A DNA stretch of 64,000 nucleotides from JAABQT01 sp035459025 (GCA_035459025.1 DATHYT010000029.1:62001-126000), one strand, 5' to 3'. Counted from the first letter of the stretch, positions 28,397 through 37,302 are shown. Notes: generated by a model from the sequence alone, not told the origin. Program-made: numbers and translations.

Positions 28397-29748
28397 CAGT
28401 GACCCCCTTCGGCTTCGCCGGTGAGCGCCGCCACCACGCGCTCCATGCGCATGAAGCGCGAGCCCTTCACCAGCACGGTGGCGGCGGCCGGCAGCGCCGC
28501 TTGCAGGTGCGCGGGCGAGGCGAAATGGCGCCCCCCCTTGCCGAAGGCGGCGACCGCCTCGCGGCTCGCCTCGCCCAGGGCGAAGAGCGCGCCAACGCCG
28601 CGCTCGCGGGCGTAGGCGCCGATCTCGCGGTGGAACTGCGGCCCCTGCGTGCCCACCTCGCCCATGTCGCCGAGCACCAGCACCGTGGGCGCCTGGCAGG
28701 CGGCGAGCACGTCGATGGCCGCGCGCACCGAATCGGGGTTGGCGTTGTAGCTGTCGTCGATGAGCGTGGCGCCGCTTTGCGTGCGCTTGAGCTGCATGCG
28801 CCCCGAGTAGGGCCTGAAGGCCTCCAGGCCCCGGCCGATCGTCGCCACCGGGACGCCCGCCGCGTGCGCGCAGGCTGCGGCGGCGAGCGCATTCCTCACG
28901 TTGTGCAGGCCGGCGATGGCGAGGCGCGCGCGCGCCTCGCCGTCGGTCGTGCGCACCACGATGTCGCTCGCGAGGGGCCGCAGCGCGTAGCCGCCGCCGA
29001 CCGCGGCCTTGGGCGCGAGGCCAAACTCGACGACGCGGCGCGCACCGGCGGCCTCGACGAAGATGCCGTGGCACGCATCGTCGGCATTCAGCACCGCGAT
29101 GCCCGTGGCCGGCAGGGCGCGATAGACGTGCGCGTTCTCCGCGGCGCTCGCCTCGACGCTGCCCATGAACTCCATGTGCTCGCGCTGCGCGTTGGTGACC
29201 AGGCCGATCGTCGGCTGCGCGATCGCGGCGAGCCACTCGATCTCGCCGGGGTGGTTCATGCCGAGCTCGACGGCGCAGTAGCGATGCGCGCCGGTCAGGC
29301 CGAGCAATGTGAGCGGCACGCCGATATCGGTATTGAGGTTGCCCTTCGTGGCGAGCACCGCGCCTTCGCCCGCGTGCGCCCGCAGGATCGAGGCCAGCAT
29401 CTCCTTGGTGGTGGTCTTGCCGTTCGCGCCGGCAATGCCGATGACCACCGGCGTAAACCGGCTGCGCCAATGGCGCCCCAGCCGCCCCAGCGCCCTGCGG
29501 GTGTCGTCCACCACGACCAGCGGTAGCGGCGCCTCGCCGCCGAAGCGCGCGTCGACCAGCGCCGCGGCGGCGCCGCGCGCCTTTGCCGCAGCGATGAAGT
29601 CGTGGCCGTCGAAACGCTCACCGCGGATGGCGACGAACAGCTCGCCCGCGCCGACGCCCCGCGAATCGGTCGAGACGGCCGTGTAGCGCGCGTCGGTCCC
29701 GCGCAGACGGCCCTGCGTTGCGGCGGCGGTCTCGGCGAGGCTCATCAT
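28396..29748 (-). CDS. murF: UDP-MurNAc-tripeptide--D-Ala-D-Ala ligase
   Basis: The 450-aa Mur ligase adds the D-Ala-D-Ala dipeptide. Motifs are STDSRGVGAGELFVAIRG near 26, the ATP loop GIAGANGKTTTKEMLASIL near 105, ELGMNHPGEIEWLA near 155, and IDDSYNANPDSVRAAID near 330. The first of two tandem ATGs (29748) overlaps the murE stop as ATGA. Confidence 0.96.
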   Translation of the reverse strand: MMSLAETAAATQGRLRGTDARYTAVSTDSRGVGAGELFVAIRGERFDGHDFIAAAKARGAAAALVDARFGGEAPLPLVVVDDTRRALGRLGRHWRSRFTPVVIGIAGANGKTTTKEMLASILRAHAGEGAVLATKGNLNTDIGVPLTLLGLTGAHRYCAVELGMNHPGEIEWLAAIAQPTIGLVTNAQREHMEFMGSVEASAAENAHVYRALPATGIAVLNADDACHGIFVEAAGARRVVEFGLAPKAAVGGGYALRPLASDIVVRTTDGEARARLAIAGLHNVRNALAAAACAHAAGVPVATIGRGLEAFRPYSGRMQLKRTQSGATLIDDSYNANPDSVRAAIDVLAACQAPTVLVLGDMGEVGTQGPQFHREIGAYARERGVGALFALGEASREAVAAFGKGGRHFASPAHLQAALPAAATVLVKGSRFMRMERVVAALTGEAEGGH

Positions 29749-31196
29749 GCCTTCCCCCGCCGTGCGAGCGCGGCGCGCGCCACTTCGGCGTCCGAGAATG
29801 GCAGGCGCTGCCCGGCGATCTCCTGCGTCGCCTCGTGGCCCTTGCCCGCGAGCAGCACCACGTCGGCGAGCGCAGCCGCGTCGATTGCGGCGTGGATGGC
29901 GTGCATGCGGTTCGGCTCCACCGTGTGCGGCGCGTCGACGCCGGCCTCGATTTCGCGCAGGATCGCGAGCGGATCTTCTCCGCGCGGGTTGTCGGAGGTG
30001 AGCACGACGCGATCGGCAAGCCGCGAGGCCGCGGCGCCCATCGGCGCGCGCTTGGCGCGGTCGCGCTCGCCGCCGGCGCCGAACACCGCCACCAGGCGCC
30101 CGCCGCGCGCCGCCGCGACCGGGCGCAGCGCGCGCAGCACCTGCTCCAGCGCATCGGGCGTGTGCGCGTAGTCGACGACCACGAGCGGCGCGCCCTTGCC
30201 GCCGAGGCGCTGCATGCGTCCCGGAACATCGGGCAGGCGCTCGAGGCAGCGCACCGCGTCGCCGAACGCCATGCCGCGGGCGATGAGCGCGCCGAGCACG
30301 CCGAGCGCATTCGAGACGTTGAAGCGGCCGAGCGCGTCGAGCATGACTTCGGCCTCGCCCCAGCTCGAGGCGATGCGCAGCGGCGCGCCCTCGCGCACCG
30401 AGGCGACGATGAACTCGCCGGTTGCGGGCGCCGAGACCAGGCTGGTTCCGATGGTGCGCACGCCGCGCGCAGCCATCCGCTGCGCGAGCTGCGCGCCGAA
30501 CACGTCGTCGAGGTTGAGTACCGCGCAGCCGAGCCCCTCGGTGTCGAACAGGCGTGCCTTGGCCGCCGCGTACGCGTCCATCGTGCCGTGGTAGTCGAGA
30601 TGGTCGTGCGACAGGTTGGTGAACAGCGCGCAGTCGAAGGCGACCCCGCCCACGCGCCCCTGCTGCAGGCCGTGCGAGGACACCTCCATCGTCACCGCCA
30701 CCGCGCCCTGCCGGCGCATGTCGGCCAGCGTGCCGTGCAGCTCGAGCGCGTCCGGTGTGGTGTTGCGCGCGTGCTCGAGCTGCCCGGGAAAGCCGGTGCC
30801 GAGCGTGCCGATCACGCCGCACTTCGCGCCGGCGCCCGTGAGCGCGGCCGCGAGCCACTGCGTACAGGTGGTCTTGCCGTTGGTGCCGGTGACGCCGCAG
30901 GTCCAGAGCGCCGCCGACGGCCGGCCGTAGAACTCGTGGGCAAGCGCGCCCGCGCACCGCCGCAGATCCGGCACGCCCGCGTTGGGCACGCGCCATGCCG
31001 GATTCCAGGCGAAGCCCTCGGCCTCCCATAGCACGCCGGCGGCGCCTTGCGCGACCGCCTGCGGAATGAAGCGGCGGCCATCGGCGCGCTCGCCCGGGTA
31101 GGCGAAGAACGCCACGCCGGGCGCACAGCGGCGGCTGTCCGCGGCGAGCCTTTCGATCATCGCCCCCTGGCGCGCGAGCTGTCCGAGCGGGTCCAT
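29745..31196 (-). CDS. murE: UDP-MurNAc-dipeptide--meso-diaminopimelate ligase
   Basis: The 483-aa Mur ligase adds the third stem residue. It has ADSRRCAPGVAFFAYPGERADG, the ATP loop GVTGTNGKTTCTQWLAAAL near 107, and TNLSHDHLDYHGTMDAY near 180. The DNPRGEDP motif near 400 marks meso-DAP as substrate rather than lysine. ATG 31196 lies 7 nt after the ftsI stop. A frame open to 31352 overlies ftsI and is dropped. Confidence 0.96.
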   Translation of the reverse strand: MDPLGQLARQGAMIERLAADSRRCAPGVAFFAYPGERADGRRFIPQAVAQGAAGVLWEAEGFAWNPAWRVPNAGVPDLRRCAGALAHEFYGRPSAALWTCGVTGTNGKTTCTQWLAAALTGAGAKCGVIGTLGTGFPGQLEHARNTTPDALELHGTLADMRRQGAVAVTMEVSSHGLQQGRVGGVAFDCALFTNLSHDHLDYHGTMDAYAAAKARLFDTEGLGCAVLNLDDVFGAQLAQRMAARGVRTIGTSLVSAPATGEFIVASVREGAPLRIASSWGEAEVMLDALGRFNVSNALGVLGALIARGMAFGDAVRCLERLPDVPGRMQRLGGKGAPLVVVDYAHTPDALEQVLRALRPVAAARGGRLVAVFGAGGERDRAKRAPMGAAASRLADRVVLTSDNPRGEDPLAILREIEAGVDAPHTVEPNRMHAIHAAIDAAALADVVLLAGKGHEATQEIAGQRLPFSDAEVARAALARRGKA

Positions 31197-31203
31197 GCGC
31201 GCA

Positions 31204-32928
31204 TCAGGTGCTTTCCCGCGCTTCGTCGCCCGCGCCCGGCAGCGGCACGGGCTCGAGCGGCGCGTCGTAGGGCACGCCGAGCGCGCGCAGCGCGCCCCGC
31301 GCCACTTCCGCAAACACGGGTGCCGCCACCAGGCCGCCGAAGTACTGGCCATTGGCGGGCTCGTCGATCATTACCGCCACCACCAGGCGCGGCTGGCTTG
31401 CTGGGGCGAGGCCGACGAACGAGGCGATGTACCGGTCCACGGCGTAGCCGCCGTTCTCCTGCTTGTGCGCGGTTCCGGTCTTGCCGGCGACGCGCCAGCC
31501 CATGATGCGCGCGCGCGGCGCGGTGCCGCCCGGCTGCACCGCGAGCTCGAGCATCGCGCGCACCTGGCGCGCGGTTTGCGCGCTCACCACGCGTGTGCCC
31601 GGCGCCGGCGCCTGCGCCTTGAGCAGCGTTGCCGGCACCAGCTCGCCGTCGCGCGCGAAGATGGTGTAGGCGCGCGCCAACTGCATCAGGCTCACCGAGA
31701 TGCCGTGGCCGTAGGCCATGGTCGCCTGCTCGATCGGGCGCCAGCTCTCGGCTGCGCGCAGCCTGCCGCTCGCTTCGCCGGGAAAGCCGATGTGCGGCGC
31801 GACGCCGAATCCGGCGCGCTCGAACAGGCTCCACATGTCCTCCCGGCGCAGCGCCAGCGCGATGCGCGCCGCGCCCACGTTGGAGGACTTCTGGATCACC
31901 TGCGCGACGCTCAGATCGGTCTCCGGGTGCGGGTCCTGGATGGTGTAGTTGGCAATGCGCAGGCCGCCGTTGCCGATGTGCACCAGCGTCGAGGGCGACA
32001 CGCGCCCCGACTCGAGCGCCAGCGCCACCGTGAAGGGCTTGAGCGTGGAGCCCGGCTCGAACACGTCGGTGACCGCACGGTTGCGGATCTGGGCGCCCGA
32101 AAGGCGCGCGCGGTTGTTCGGATTGAACGAGGGCACGTTGGCGAGCGCCAGCACTTCTCCCGTGCGCACGTCGATCGCCACCAGCGCGCCCGCCTTTGCC
32201 TTGTGCGCGGCGACCGCGCCCTTCAAGGCGGCGTAGGCGAGGCTCTGGATCTTGCCGTCGATCGAGAGCTGCAGGTCGCGGCCGTCCTGCGCCGCGCGGA
32301 TCGACTCGACGTCCTCGACGACGCGACCGCGGCGGTCCTTGATGACGCGGCGGTTGCCCGGGGTGCCGCCCAGGCGCGACTCGAAGGCGAGCTCCACGCC
32401 CTCCTGCCCCGCCTCATCGACGCCGGTGAAACCCACTACGTGAGCAGTCACTTCGCCGCCGGGATAGTAGCGGCGGTACTCACGGTGCTGGTAGATACCC
32501 TCGAGGCCGAGCTGCGCCACCTTGTCGGCGGCCTCCGGCGCGATCTGGCGCTTCAGATAGACGAAGTCGCGCGAGCTGCCCTCGAGCCTGCGGCGCAGCT
32601 CGCGCGCCTCGAGCCCGAGGTGCGCGGCGAGCCGCTTCAGCTGCGCGGGCGAAGCCTGTACGTCCCCGGGGATGGCCCACACCGACTGCACCGGCGTGCT
32701 GATGGCCAGCGCCTCGCCGTTGCGGTCCACGATCCGCCCGCGCGTGCCCGGCACATCCAGCACCCGGCTGTAGCGCGCCTCGCCCTTTTCCTGCAGGAAC
32801 TCGGTCTGCATCGCCTGCAGATACAGCGAGCGCGCGGCGAGCACGAGAAAGGCAGCCACCAGCCCGGCCATCACGAAGCGCGCCCGCCACACCGGCAGGC
32901 GCACCAGCGCGGGCGCGGCGGCGCTCAC
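31204..32928 (-). CDS. ftsI: Septal transpeptidase FtsI (PBP3)
   Basis: This class B penicillin-binding protein cross-links septal peptidoglycan. The 574-aa protein has one N-terminal helix (VMAGLVAAFLVLAARSLYL) and the pedestal domain with RGRIVDRNGEALAIS near 64. The transpeptidase triad is SxxK at PGSTLKPF (Ser about 294), SSN at about 348 and KTGT at about 483. The start is GTG 32928, overlapping the ftsL stop by 4 nt. Confidence 0.97.
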   Translation of the reverse strand: MSAAAPALVRLPVWRARFVMAGLVAAFLVLAARSLYLQAMQTEFLQEKGEARYSRVLDVPGTRGRIVDRNGEALAISTPVQSVWAIPGDVQASPAQLKRLAAHLGLEARELRRRLEGSSRDFVYLKRQIAPEAADKVAQLGLEGIYQHREYRRYYPGGEVTAHVVGFTGVDEAGQEGVELAFESRLGGTPGNRRVIKDRRGRVVEDVESIRAAQDGRDLQLSIDGKIQSLAYAALKGAVAAHKAKAGALVAIDVRTGEVLALANVPSFNPNNRARLSGAQIRNRAVTDVFEPGSTLKPFTVALALESGRVSPSTLVHIGNGGLRIANYTIQDPHPETDLSVAQVIQKSSNVGAARIALALRREDMWSLFERAGFGVAPHIGFPGEASGRLRAAESWRPIEQATMAYGHGISVSLMQLARAYTIFARDGELVPATLLKAQAPAPGTRVVSAQTARQVRAMLELAVQPGGTAPRARIMGWRVAGKTGTAHKQENGGYAVDRYIASFVGLAPASQPRLVVAVMIDEPANGQYFGGLVAAPVFAEVARGALRALGVPYDAPLEPVPLPGAGDEAREST

Positions 32929-33197
32929 TTGCCCCCCGCCACGGCGACGACGCGCACCTGGCGCGCGTCCGGCGTGCGCATGCCGAGCGTGCCGGTGGCC
33001 ACGCGCTCGATGCGCGTGTGCAGCGCCCAGGTGCTCGCCTCGAGCTGCAGCTTGCCGTACTCGACGTCGAGCTCGCGGGCGCGCGCCTGCGCACGCTCGA
33101 GCTCGGAGAAGAGCCTGCGGGCCTTGTGCTGGGAGGTAACGAGCCCGAGCGCGCAGACGACGAGAACCAGGAGGAGGAGGAGGTTCAGCTTCGCCAC
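32925..33197 (-). CDS. ftsL: Cell division protein FtsL
   Basis: The 90-aa bitopic protein has one helix (LNLLLLLVLVVCALGLVTSQ) followed by a leucine-zipper-like coiled coil (ARRLFSELERAQARARELDVEYGKLQLE) and the short FtsL tail. It forms the FtsQLB complex that activates FtsWI. GTG 33197 lies within the last codons of rsmH (13-nt overlap). Its size and place between rsmH and ftsI fit. Confidence 0.92.
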   Translation of the reverse strand: MAKLNLLLLLVLVVCALGLVTSQHKARRLFSELERAQARARELDVEYGKLQLEASTWALHTRIERVATGTLGMRTPDARQVRVVAVAGGK

Positions 33198-34168
33198 GCG
33201 TCGGGCTCGATTCGGTCGATCAGGGACGGGTCATAGGGGGCGGCCGTGCGCTCCGCCACACGCAGCACGGCGCTGCGCGCGCGCGGATTGGCCGCGGTTT
33301 CGGCGCGCCCCGGGCGCACCGGCTTGCCCACGATTCTGAGCAAGGCTTGTGGCAACTCGCTGGCGCGCAGCGGCAAATCCCGGGGCAGTGCAGGGCGCGC
33401 GCAAGCTTGCAGGAAGCGTTTCACGATGCGGTCTTCGAGCGAGTGAAAGGCGATCACCGCCAGCCGTCCCTCCGGGGCGAGGCGCGCGAGCGCCTGCGGC
33501 AGCATCAGCGACACTTCCTCAAGCTCCCGATTGACGAGAATCCGTAGAGCTTGAAAGGTGCGCGTCGCCGGATCCTGGCCCGGCTCCCGTGTGCGGACCG
33601 CCGCACCCACGAGATCGGCAAGTTCGCGGGTCGTGCGGAGGGGCGCGTGCCGGCGAGCAGCAACAATCGCCGCTGCAATCTGTTTAGCAAACCGTTCTTC
33701 CCCATATCCCCCGATGGCCTCCCTGAGTTCGGATTCGCTTGCCGCCGCGAGCCAATCCGCGGCGCTCGCGCCCTGCGACGGATCCATGCGCATGTCGAGC
33801 GGCCCGTCGGCGCGGAAGGAGAACCCGCGCTGCGGATCGTCGAGCTGCGGCGAAGACACGCCGAGGTCGAACAGCATCCCCTGCACGAGCGCCGCACCTT
33901 GTGCCTCCAGTGCTTGCGCGAGCGCGCCGAAAGACGCGTGCGTGATGGAAAAGCGCGCATCGGCGATGGCGCGCGCCGCCGACACTGCCTGCGGGTCGCG
34001 GTCCAGCGCGATGAGCCGCCCGCGCGGGCCGAGCCGCTCGAGGATCAGCCGGCTGTGCCCGCCGCGCCCGAAGGTGCCGTCCACGTAGACGCCATCGGCG
34101 CGGATCGCCAGCGCATCGAGCGCCTCGGCGGCGAGGACGGGGCGATGCGTGCCGGGCGCAGCGCTCAT
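33185..34168 (-). CDS. rsmH: 16S rRNA (cytosine-1402-N4) methyltransferase RsmH
   Basis: The 327-aa SAM methyltransferase opens HRPVLAAEALDALAIRADGVYVDGTFGRGGHSRLIL, the RsmH motif. Further marks are LIALDRDPQAV, VQGMLFDLGVSSPQLDDPQRGFSF near 95 and LAVIAFHSLEDRIVKRF near 235. It is the second gene of the dcw cluster, 9 nt behind mraZ. Confidence 0.97.
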   Translation of the reverse strand: MSAAPGTHRPVLAAEALDALAIRADGVYVDGTFGRGGHSRLILERLGPRGRLIALDRDPQAVSAARAIADARFSITHASFGALAQALEAQGAALVQGMLFDLGVSSPQLDDPQRGFSFRADGPLDMRMDPSQGASAADWLAAASESELREAIGGYGEERFAKQIAAAIVAARRHAPLRTTRELADLVGAAVRTREPGQDPATRTFQALRILVNRELEEVSLMLPQALARLAPEGRLAVIAFHSLEDRIVKRFLQACARPALPRDLPLRASELPQALLRIVGKPVRPGRAETAANPRARSAVLRVAERTAAPYDPSLIDRIEPDAWRS

Positions 34169-34177
34169 CGCCCGCGC

Positions 34178-34627
34178 TCACAGCGAGAAATCCTCCATGC
34201 CGGGGGGCGCGCTCGGGGGTCCGGAGAGCGCGTGGGCGAGCTTGTCGTCCCAGCGCGCGGAGTCCCAGAGCTCGAAGTAGTGGCCCTGGCCGACGAGCAT
34301 GGCGTCGCGCTCGAGCCGGGCGTGCTGGCGCAGCGCGCCCGAGAGCAGGATGCGGCCGGAACCGTCGGGCTGCACGTGCTCCTCGAAGCCGAGCAGCAGT
34401 CGCTTCCACCAGCTCGCCTGCGGGTGAAAGCTGGGAAAAGACTGCGCCTGCGTGCGCACTGGCTCCCAGGCGGCGGGGGGATACAGGAGCACGCAGCCCT
34501 CGGGGTGCGCGGTGAGCACGAGGTGGCGCGCGTCAGCGAGCAGCGCGGCGCGATGGCGCGTGGGGATGGCGAGCCGGCCCTTTGCGTCCAGCGTGACCAC
34601 CGTTGCGCCGTGGAACGTTCCACCCAT
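34178..34627 (-). CDS. mraZ: Transcriptional regulator MraZ
   Basis: The 149-aa protein has two AbrB-like halves, each with its DxKGR or DGSGR turn: LDAKGRLAIPTRHR near residue 14 and QPDGSGRILLSGALRQHA near 84. MraZ forms rings and binds repeats in its own promoter to control the dcw cluster. ATG 34627 was chosen over one 57 nt earlier because it gives the family start (MGGTFHGATVVTLDAKGR) and has GGAG upstream. Confidence 0.95.
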   Translation of the reverse strand: MGGTFHGATVVTLDAKGRLAIPTRHRAALLADARHLVLTAHPEGCVLLYPPAAWEPVRTQAQSFPSFHPQASWWKRLLLGFEEHVQPDGSGRILLSGALRQHARLERDAMLVGQGHYFELWDSARWDDKLAHALSGPPSAPPGMEDFSL

Positions 34628-34660
34628 GCCCCGTTTTCTCCAAGGCGGACGGGGCATGAA

Positions 34661-34704
34661 CCACGCCTCCCCGTGTTCCGCCACTTTTTTCTACCTTTTT
34701 CCAC
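34661..34704 (-). promoter_or_regulatory. MraZ operator: five boxes at exact 10-bp spacing
   Basis: Read on the plus strand, CCAC, CCGT, CCAC, CTAC and CCAC begin at 34661, 34671, 34681, 34691 and 34701, that is one box every 10 bp; on the minus strand they read GTGG-like. Known MraZ sites are short G-rich direct repeats at 10-bp spacing upstream of mraZ. The last box touches the -10 region. The spacing is seen directly; MraZ binding is inferred from the family. Confidence 0.72.
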
Positions 34705-34732
34705 TCTATGCGACAAAAGGGGCGGCGGTCAA
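34703..34732 (-). promoter_or_regulatory. dcw cluster promoter (PmraZ)
   Basis: On the minus strand TTGACC (34732-34727) and TAGAGT (34708-34703) form -35 and -10 boxes with an 18-nt spacer. Transcription would start near 34696 and run through the operator boxes into mraZ. This is the only good sigma70-like promoter noticed for the division cluster before ftsZ. Confidence 0.6.
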
Positions 34733-34807
34733 GGCAATTCTTTTTGCCTGACAATGACTTAGCTGCGTTTCCTGGGGGCGTTTCTTGAAATAAAACTACT
34801 ATATATA

Positions 34808-34831
34808 TCAGTAGCTTATAAAAGCTACTGA
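34808..34831 (-). terminator. Hairpin in an AT-rich island after the LDH2-type gene
   Basis: TCAGTAGCTT (34808-34817) and AAGCTACTGA (34822-34831) form a perfect 10-bp stem with loop ATAA, 24 nt past the stop of the dehydrogenase gene on the minus strand. A TATATATAGTAGTTTTATTT stretch follows. It probably ends that transcript before PmraZ. The AT-rich island (about 34780-34835) stands out in this GC-rich DNA. The rest of the 228-bp gap 34628-34855 holds the mraZ promoter and operator. Confidence 0.6.
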
Positions 34832-34855
34832 AAGTGCTGTCTTAGAACTACGGCC

Positions 34856-35932
34856 TTAGCCGGCGGCCAGACGGTCGAGCTTCGCGGCCTCCACGCCCAG
34901 CTTGGCCCCGGCCGCATGGATCTCCTGCCAGGTGTTGGCGTCGACGGCGATGCCCTCCTTTTCGCGGCGCGCGCGCGTCTCGCGCTCCGGATCGCCCGCG
35001 ATGCGCACGCGATCGATGCCCGGCGCGGGCGGCGAGCGCTTCACCCAATCGATGAATGCGCGCGCCTCGCGCTCGAACACGTCCGCGGTGCCGAGCTTCT
35101 TCGGATCGATGAGGATCGAGAGCATGCCGTTCAGCACGCGCTTCTTCGAGCGGTCGGTCGTGTGCCAGGTGCCGCCGCCCGAGAGCGCGCCGCCGAGCAG
35201 TTCGCACACGACGGCGAGCCCATAGCCCTTGTGCAGCCCGAAAGTCGTCAGCGCGCCGAAGGGCTCGATCACGCCGAAGCGCGCCTCCAGCGTCGGGTTG
35301 CCCTTGTCGTCGAGCAGCAGCCCCGGCGGCAGCTTCTCGCCCTTGTTGTGCGCGACGCGCACCTTGCCCTGCGCCACGCCGCTCGTCGCCATGTCGAGGA
35401 TGAACGGCGGCTGCCCGGCGAGGGGCACGCCGATGGTGCAGGGATTGGTGCCGAAGCGCGCGTCGCTGCCGCCGAAGGGCGCGACGATGGAGCGCGAGAT
35501 CACGTTGACGAAGCTGAGCGAGACCAGCCCCTGCGCCACCGCCTGCTCGGCCCACTGGCCGATGCGGCACAGATGATGCGAGTTGGCGAGCGCCATCACG
35601 CACACGCCATGCTGCTTCGCGCGCTCGATGGCGATGTCGGTGGCCTCCAGTCCGATCACCTGCCCGTAGCCCGCCTGGCCGTCGAGCGCAACGAGCGCGC
35701 CGCCGTCGAGCTTCATCACCGGGTGGCGATTGGGTTGCAGCCCGCCTTCCTTCAGCGATTCGACATAGCGCGGGATCATGCCGATGCCGTGCGAATCGTG
35801 GCCGGTGAGGTTGGCGGTGACGAGATTCTCGGCGACGAGCTCGGCTTCGCGCGGCTCGCTGCCGCCGGCGAGGACGATCGCCTCGATGGCGCGCGCGAGC
35901 GGCGCGGCCTGGAAGACGTGGGATTTGGGCAT
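34856..35932 (-). CDS. LDH2/MDH2 family NAD(P)-dependent oxidoreductase (malate/lactate/ureidoglycolate type)
   Basis: The 358-aa protein has the LDH2 pattern: NLTGHDSHGIGMIPRYVESL near residue 41, ALDGQAGYGQVIGLEATDIAI near 82, ANSHHLCRIGQWAEQA near 114 with the catalytic His, and GTNPCTIGVPLAGQPPFILDMATSGVA near 162. Members reduce 2-oxoacids with NAD(P)H and have a fold unlike classical LDH. The substrate is unknown. It is divergent from the CoA-transferase genes (42 bp) and may share their substrate range. Confidence 0.88.
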   Translation of the reverse strand: MPKSHVFQAAPLARAIEAIVLAGGSEPREAELVAENLVTANLTGHDSHGIGMIPRYVESLKEGGLQPNRHPVMKLDGGALVALDGQAGYGQVIGLEATDIAIERAKQHGVCVMALANSHHLCRIGQWAEQAVAQGLVSLSFVNVISRSIVAPFGGSDARFGTNPCTIGVPLAGQPPFILDMATSGVAQGKVRVAHNKGEKLPPGLLLDDKGNPTLEARFGVIEPFGALTTFGLHKGYGLAVVCELLGGALSGGGTWHTTDRSKKRVLNGMLSILIDPKKLGTADVFEREARAFIDWVKRSPPAPGIDRVRIAGDPERETRARREKEGIAVDANTWQEIHAAGAKLGVEAAKLDRLAAG

Positions 35933-35944
35933 GGGGGCGGAGTT

Positions 35945-35950
35945 TATAAT
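35945..35950 (+). promoter_or_regulatory. Consensus -10 box for the CoA-transferase pair
   Basis: TATAAT, a perfect -10 hexamer, lies 24 nt before the ATG of the alpha subunit gene, inside the 42-bp divergent gap. The only -35-like bases (TTGGGC, 35925-35930) are 14 nt upstream, which is too close, so an activator may be needed. Confidence 0.5.
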
Positions 35951-35974
35951 GGCCCGGACCGCAGCGACGCCGCC

Positions 35975-36655
35975 ATGATCGACAAATTCATCGCTACTGC
36001 CGAACAGGCACTCGCCGACGTCCCCGACGGTGCCACCATCATGATCGGCGGTTTCGGCAACGCGGGCATGCCTGCCGCGTTGATCGACACGCTGATCGCG
36101 CAAGGGGCGACAAACCTCACGGTGGTCAATAACAACGCCGGCAACGCCGACGCCGGGCTCGCGGCGCTGATCGGCATGAAGCGCGTCAAGAAGATCCTGT
36201 GCTCCTTCCCGCGGCAAACCGACTCCTGGCATTTCGACAAGGCGTTTCGCGCCGGCGAGATCGAGCTGGAGCTCGTGCCGCAGGGCACGCTCGCCGAGCG
36301 CATCCGCGCCGCCGGCGCCGGGATCGGCGCGTTCTACACGCCGACGGCGTTCGGCACGCGCCTCGCCGAGGGCAAGGAAACGCGCCGCATCGGCGACATC
36401 GACTACGTGCTCGAGTACCCGATCCACGCCGACTACGCGCTGATCAAGGCCGATCGCGCCGACCGCTGGGGCAACCTCACCTACCGCATGACCGCGCGCA
36501 ATTTCGGGCCGATCATGGCCGCCGCCGCGCGCATCACCGTGGCGCAGGTGCGCGAGACCGTGCAGCTCGGCGAGCTCGATCCCGAGGTGGTGGTGACCCC
36601 CGGCATCTTCGTGCAGCGCATCGTGCGCATCCCTTCGCTGAGGCAAGCCGCATGA
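35975..36655 (+). CDS. 3-oxoacid/3-oxoadipate CoA-transferase, alpha subunit
   Basis: This 226-aa subunit of a class I CoA-transferase has the CoA-binding IMIGGFGNAGMPAALIDTLI near residue 22, VVNNNAGNADAGLAALIG near 49, and the family stretch GAGIGAFYTPTAFGTRLAEGKE near 113. PcaI (beta-ketoadipate pathway) and ScoA (ketone bodies) are both possible. Its stop overlaps the beta-subunit start (ATGA), as expected for a fixed complex. Confidence 0.9.
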   Translation: MIDKFIATAEQALADVPDGATIMIGGFGNAGMPAALIDTLIAQGATNLTVVNNNAGNADAGLAALIGMKRVKKILCSFPRQTDSWHFDKAFRAGEIELELVPQGTLAERIRAAGAGIGAFYTPTAFGTRLAEGKETRRIGDIDYVLEYPIHADYALIKADRADRWGNLTYRMTARNFGPIMAAAARITVAQVRETVQLGELDPEVVVTPGIFVQRIVRIPSLRQAA

Positions 36656-37302
36656 AAAAGCTCGACCGCAAGCAGATCGCCGCGCGCCTCGCGCGCGACA
36701 TCCCCGACGGCGCCTACGTGAACCTCGGCATCGGCCTGCCGACGCTGGTGGCCGACTATTTGCCGAGGGACCGCGAAATCGTCCTGCACAGCGAGAATGG
36801 CGTGCTCGGCATCGGCCCGCGCCCGGCGCCGGGCGCGGAAGACGAGGACCTGATCAACGCCGGCAAGGAGCCGGTGACGCTGCTGAAGGGCGGCGCGTTC
36901 TTCCACCACGCCGACTCGTTCGGCATGATCCGCGGCCGGCACCTCGATTACTGCGTGCTCGGCGCCTTCCAGGTCTCGGCAAAGGGCGACCTCGCCAACT
37001 GGCACACGGGCGGCGCGGACGCGATTCCGGCGGTCGGCGGCGCCATGGACCTCGCGGTGGGCGCTAAGCACGTCTTCGTCATGATGGAGCACCTGACGAA
37101 GGACGGGAAATCCAAGATCGTCGAGCGCTGCACCTATCCCCTCACGGGCGCGCACTGCGTCGACCGCATCTACAGCGATCTCGCGGTGATCGACGTGAAG
37201 CCCGACGGGCTGCACGTGGTCGAGATCGTGGGGGAGCTCCCGTTCGAGGAGCTGCAGCGCCTGACGGGCGTCCCCCTGAAACGCCTCGCTACTGCGGCTT
37301 GA
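36652..37302 (+). CDS. 3-oxoacid/3-oxoadipate CoA-transferase, beta subunit
   Basis: The 216-aa protein has AYVNLGIGLPTLVADYL near residue 22 and HSENGVLGIG near 47, where the Glu forms the enzyme-CoA thioester. GGAFFHHADSFGMIRGRHLDYCVLGAFQVS follows near 81. Together with the alpha subunit it moves CoA from succinyl-CoA to a 3-oxoacid. The end overlaps the convergent Bug receptor gene by 14 nt. Confidence 0.92.
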   Translation: MKKLDRKQIAARLARDIPDGAYVNLGIGLPTLVADYLPRDREIVLHSENGVLGIGPRPAPGAEDEDLINAGKEPVTLLKGGAFFHHADSFGMIRGRHLDYCVLGAFQVSAKGDLANWHTGGADAIPAVGGAMDLAVGAKHVFVMMEHLTKDGKSKIVERCTYPLTGAHCVDRIYSDLAVIDVKPDGLHVVEIVGELPFEELQRLTGVPLKRLATAA

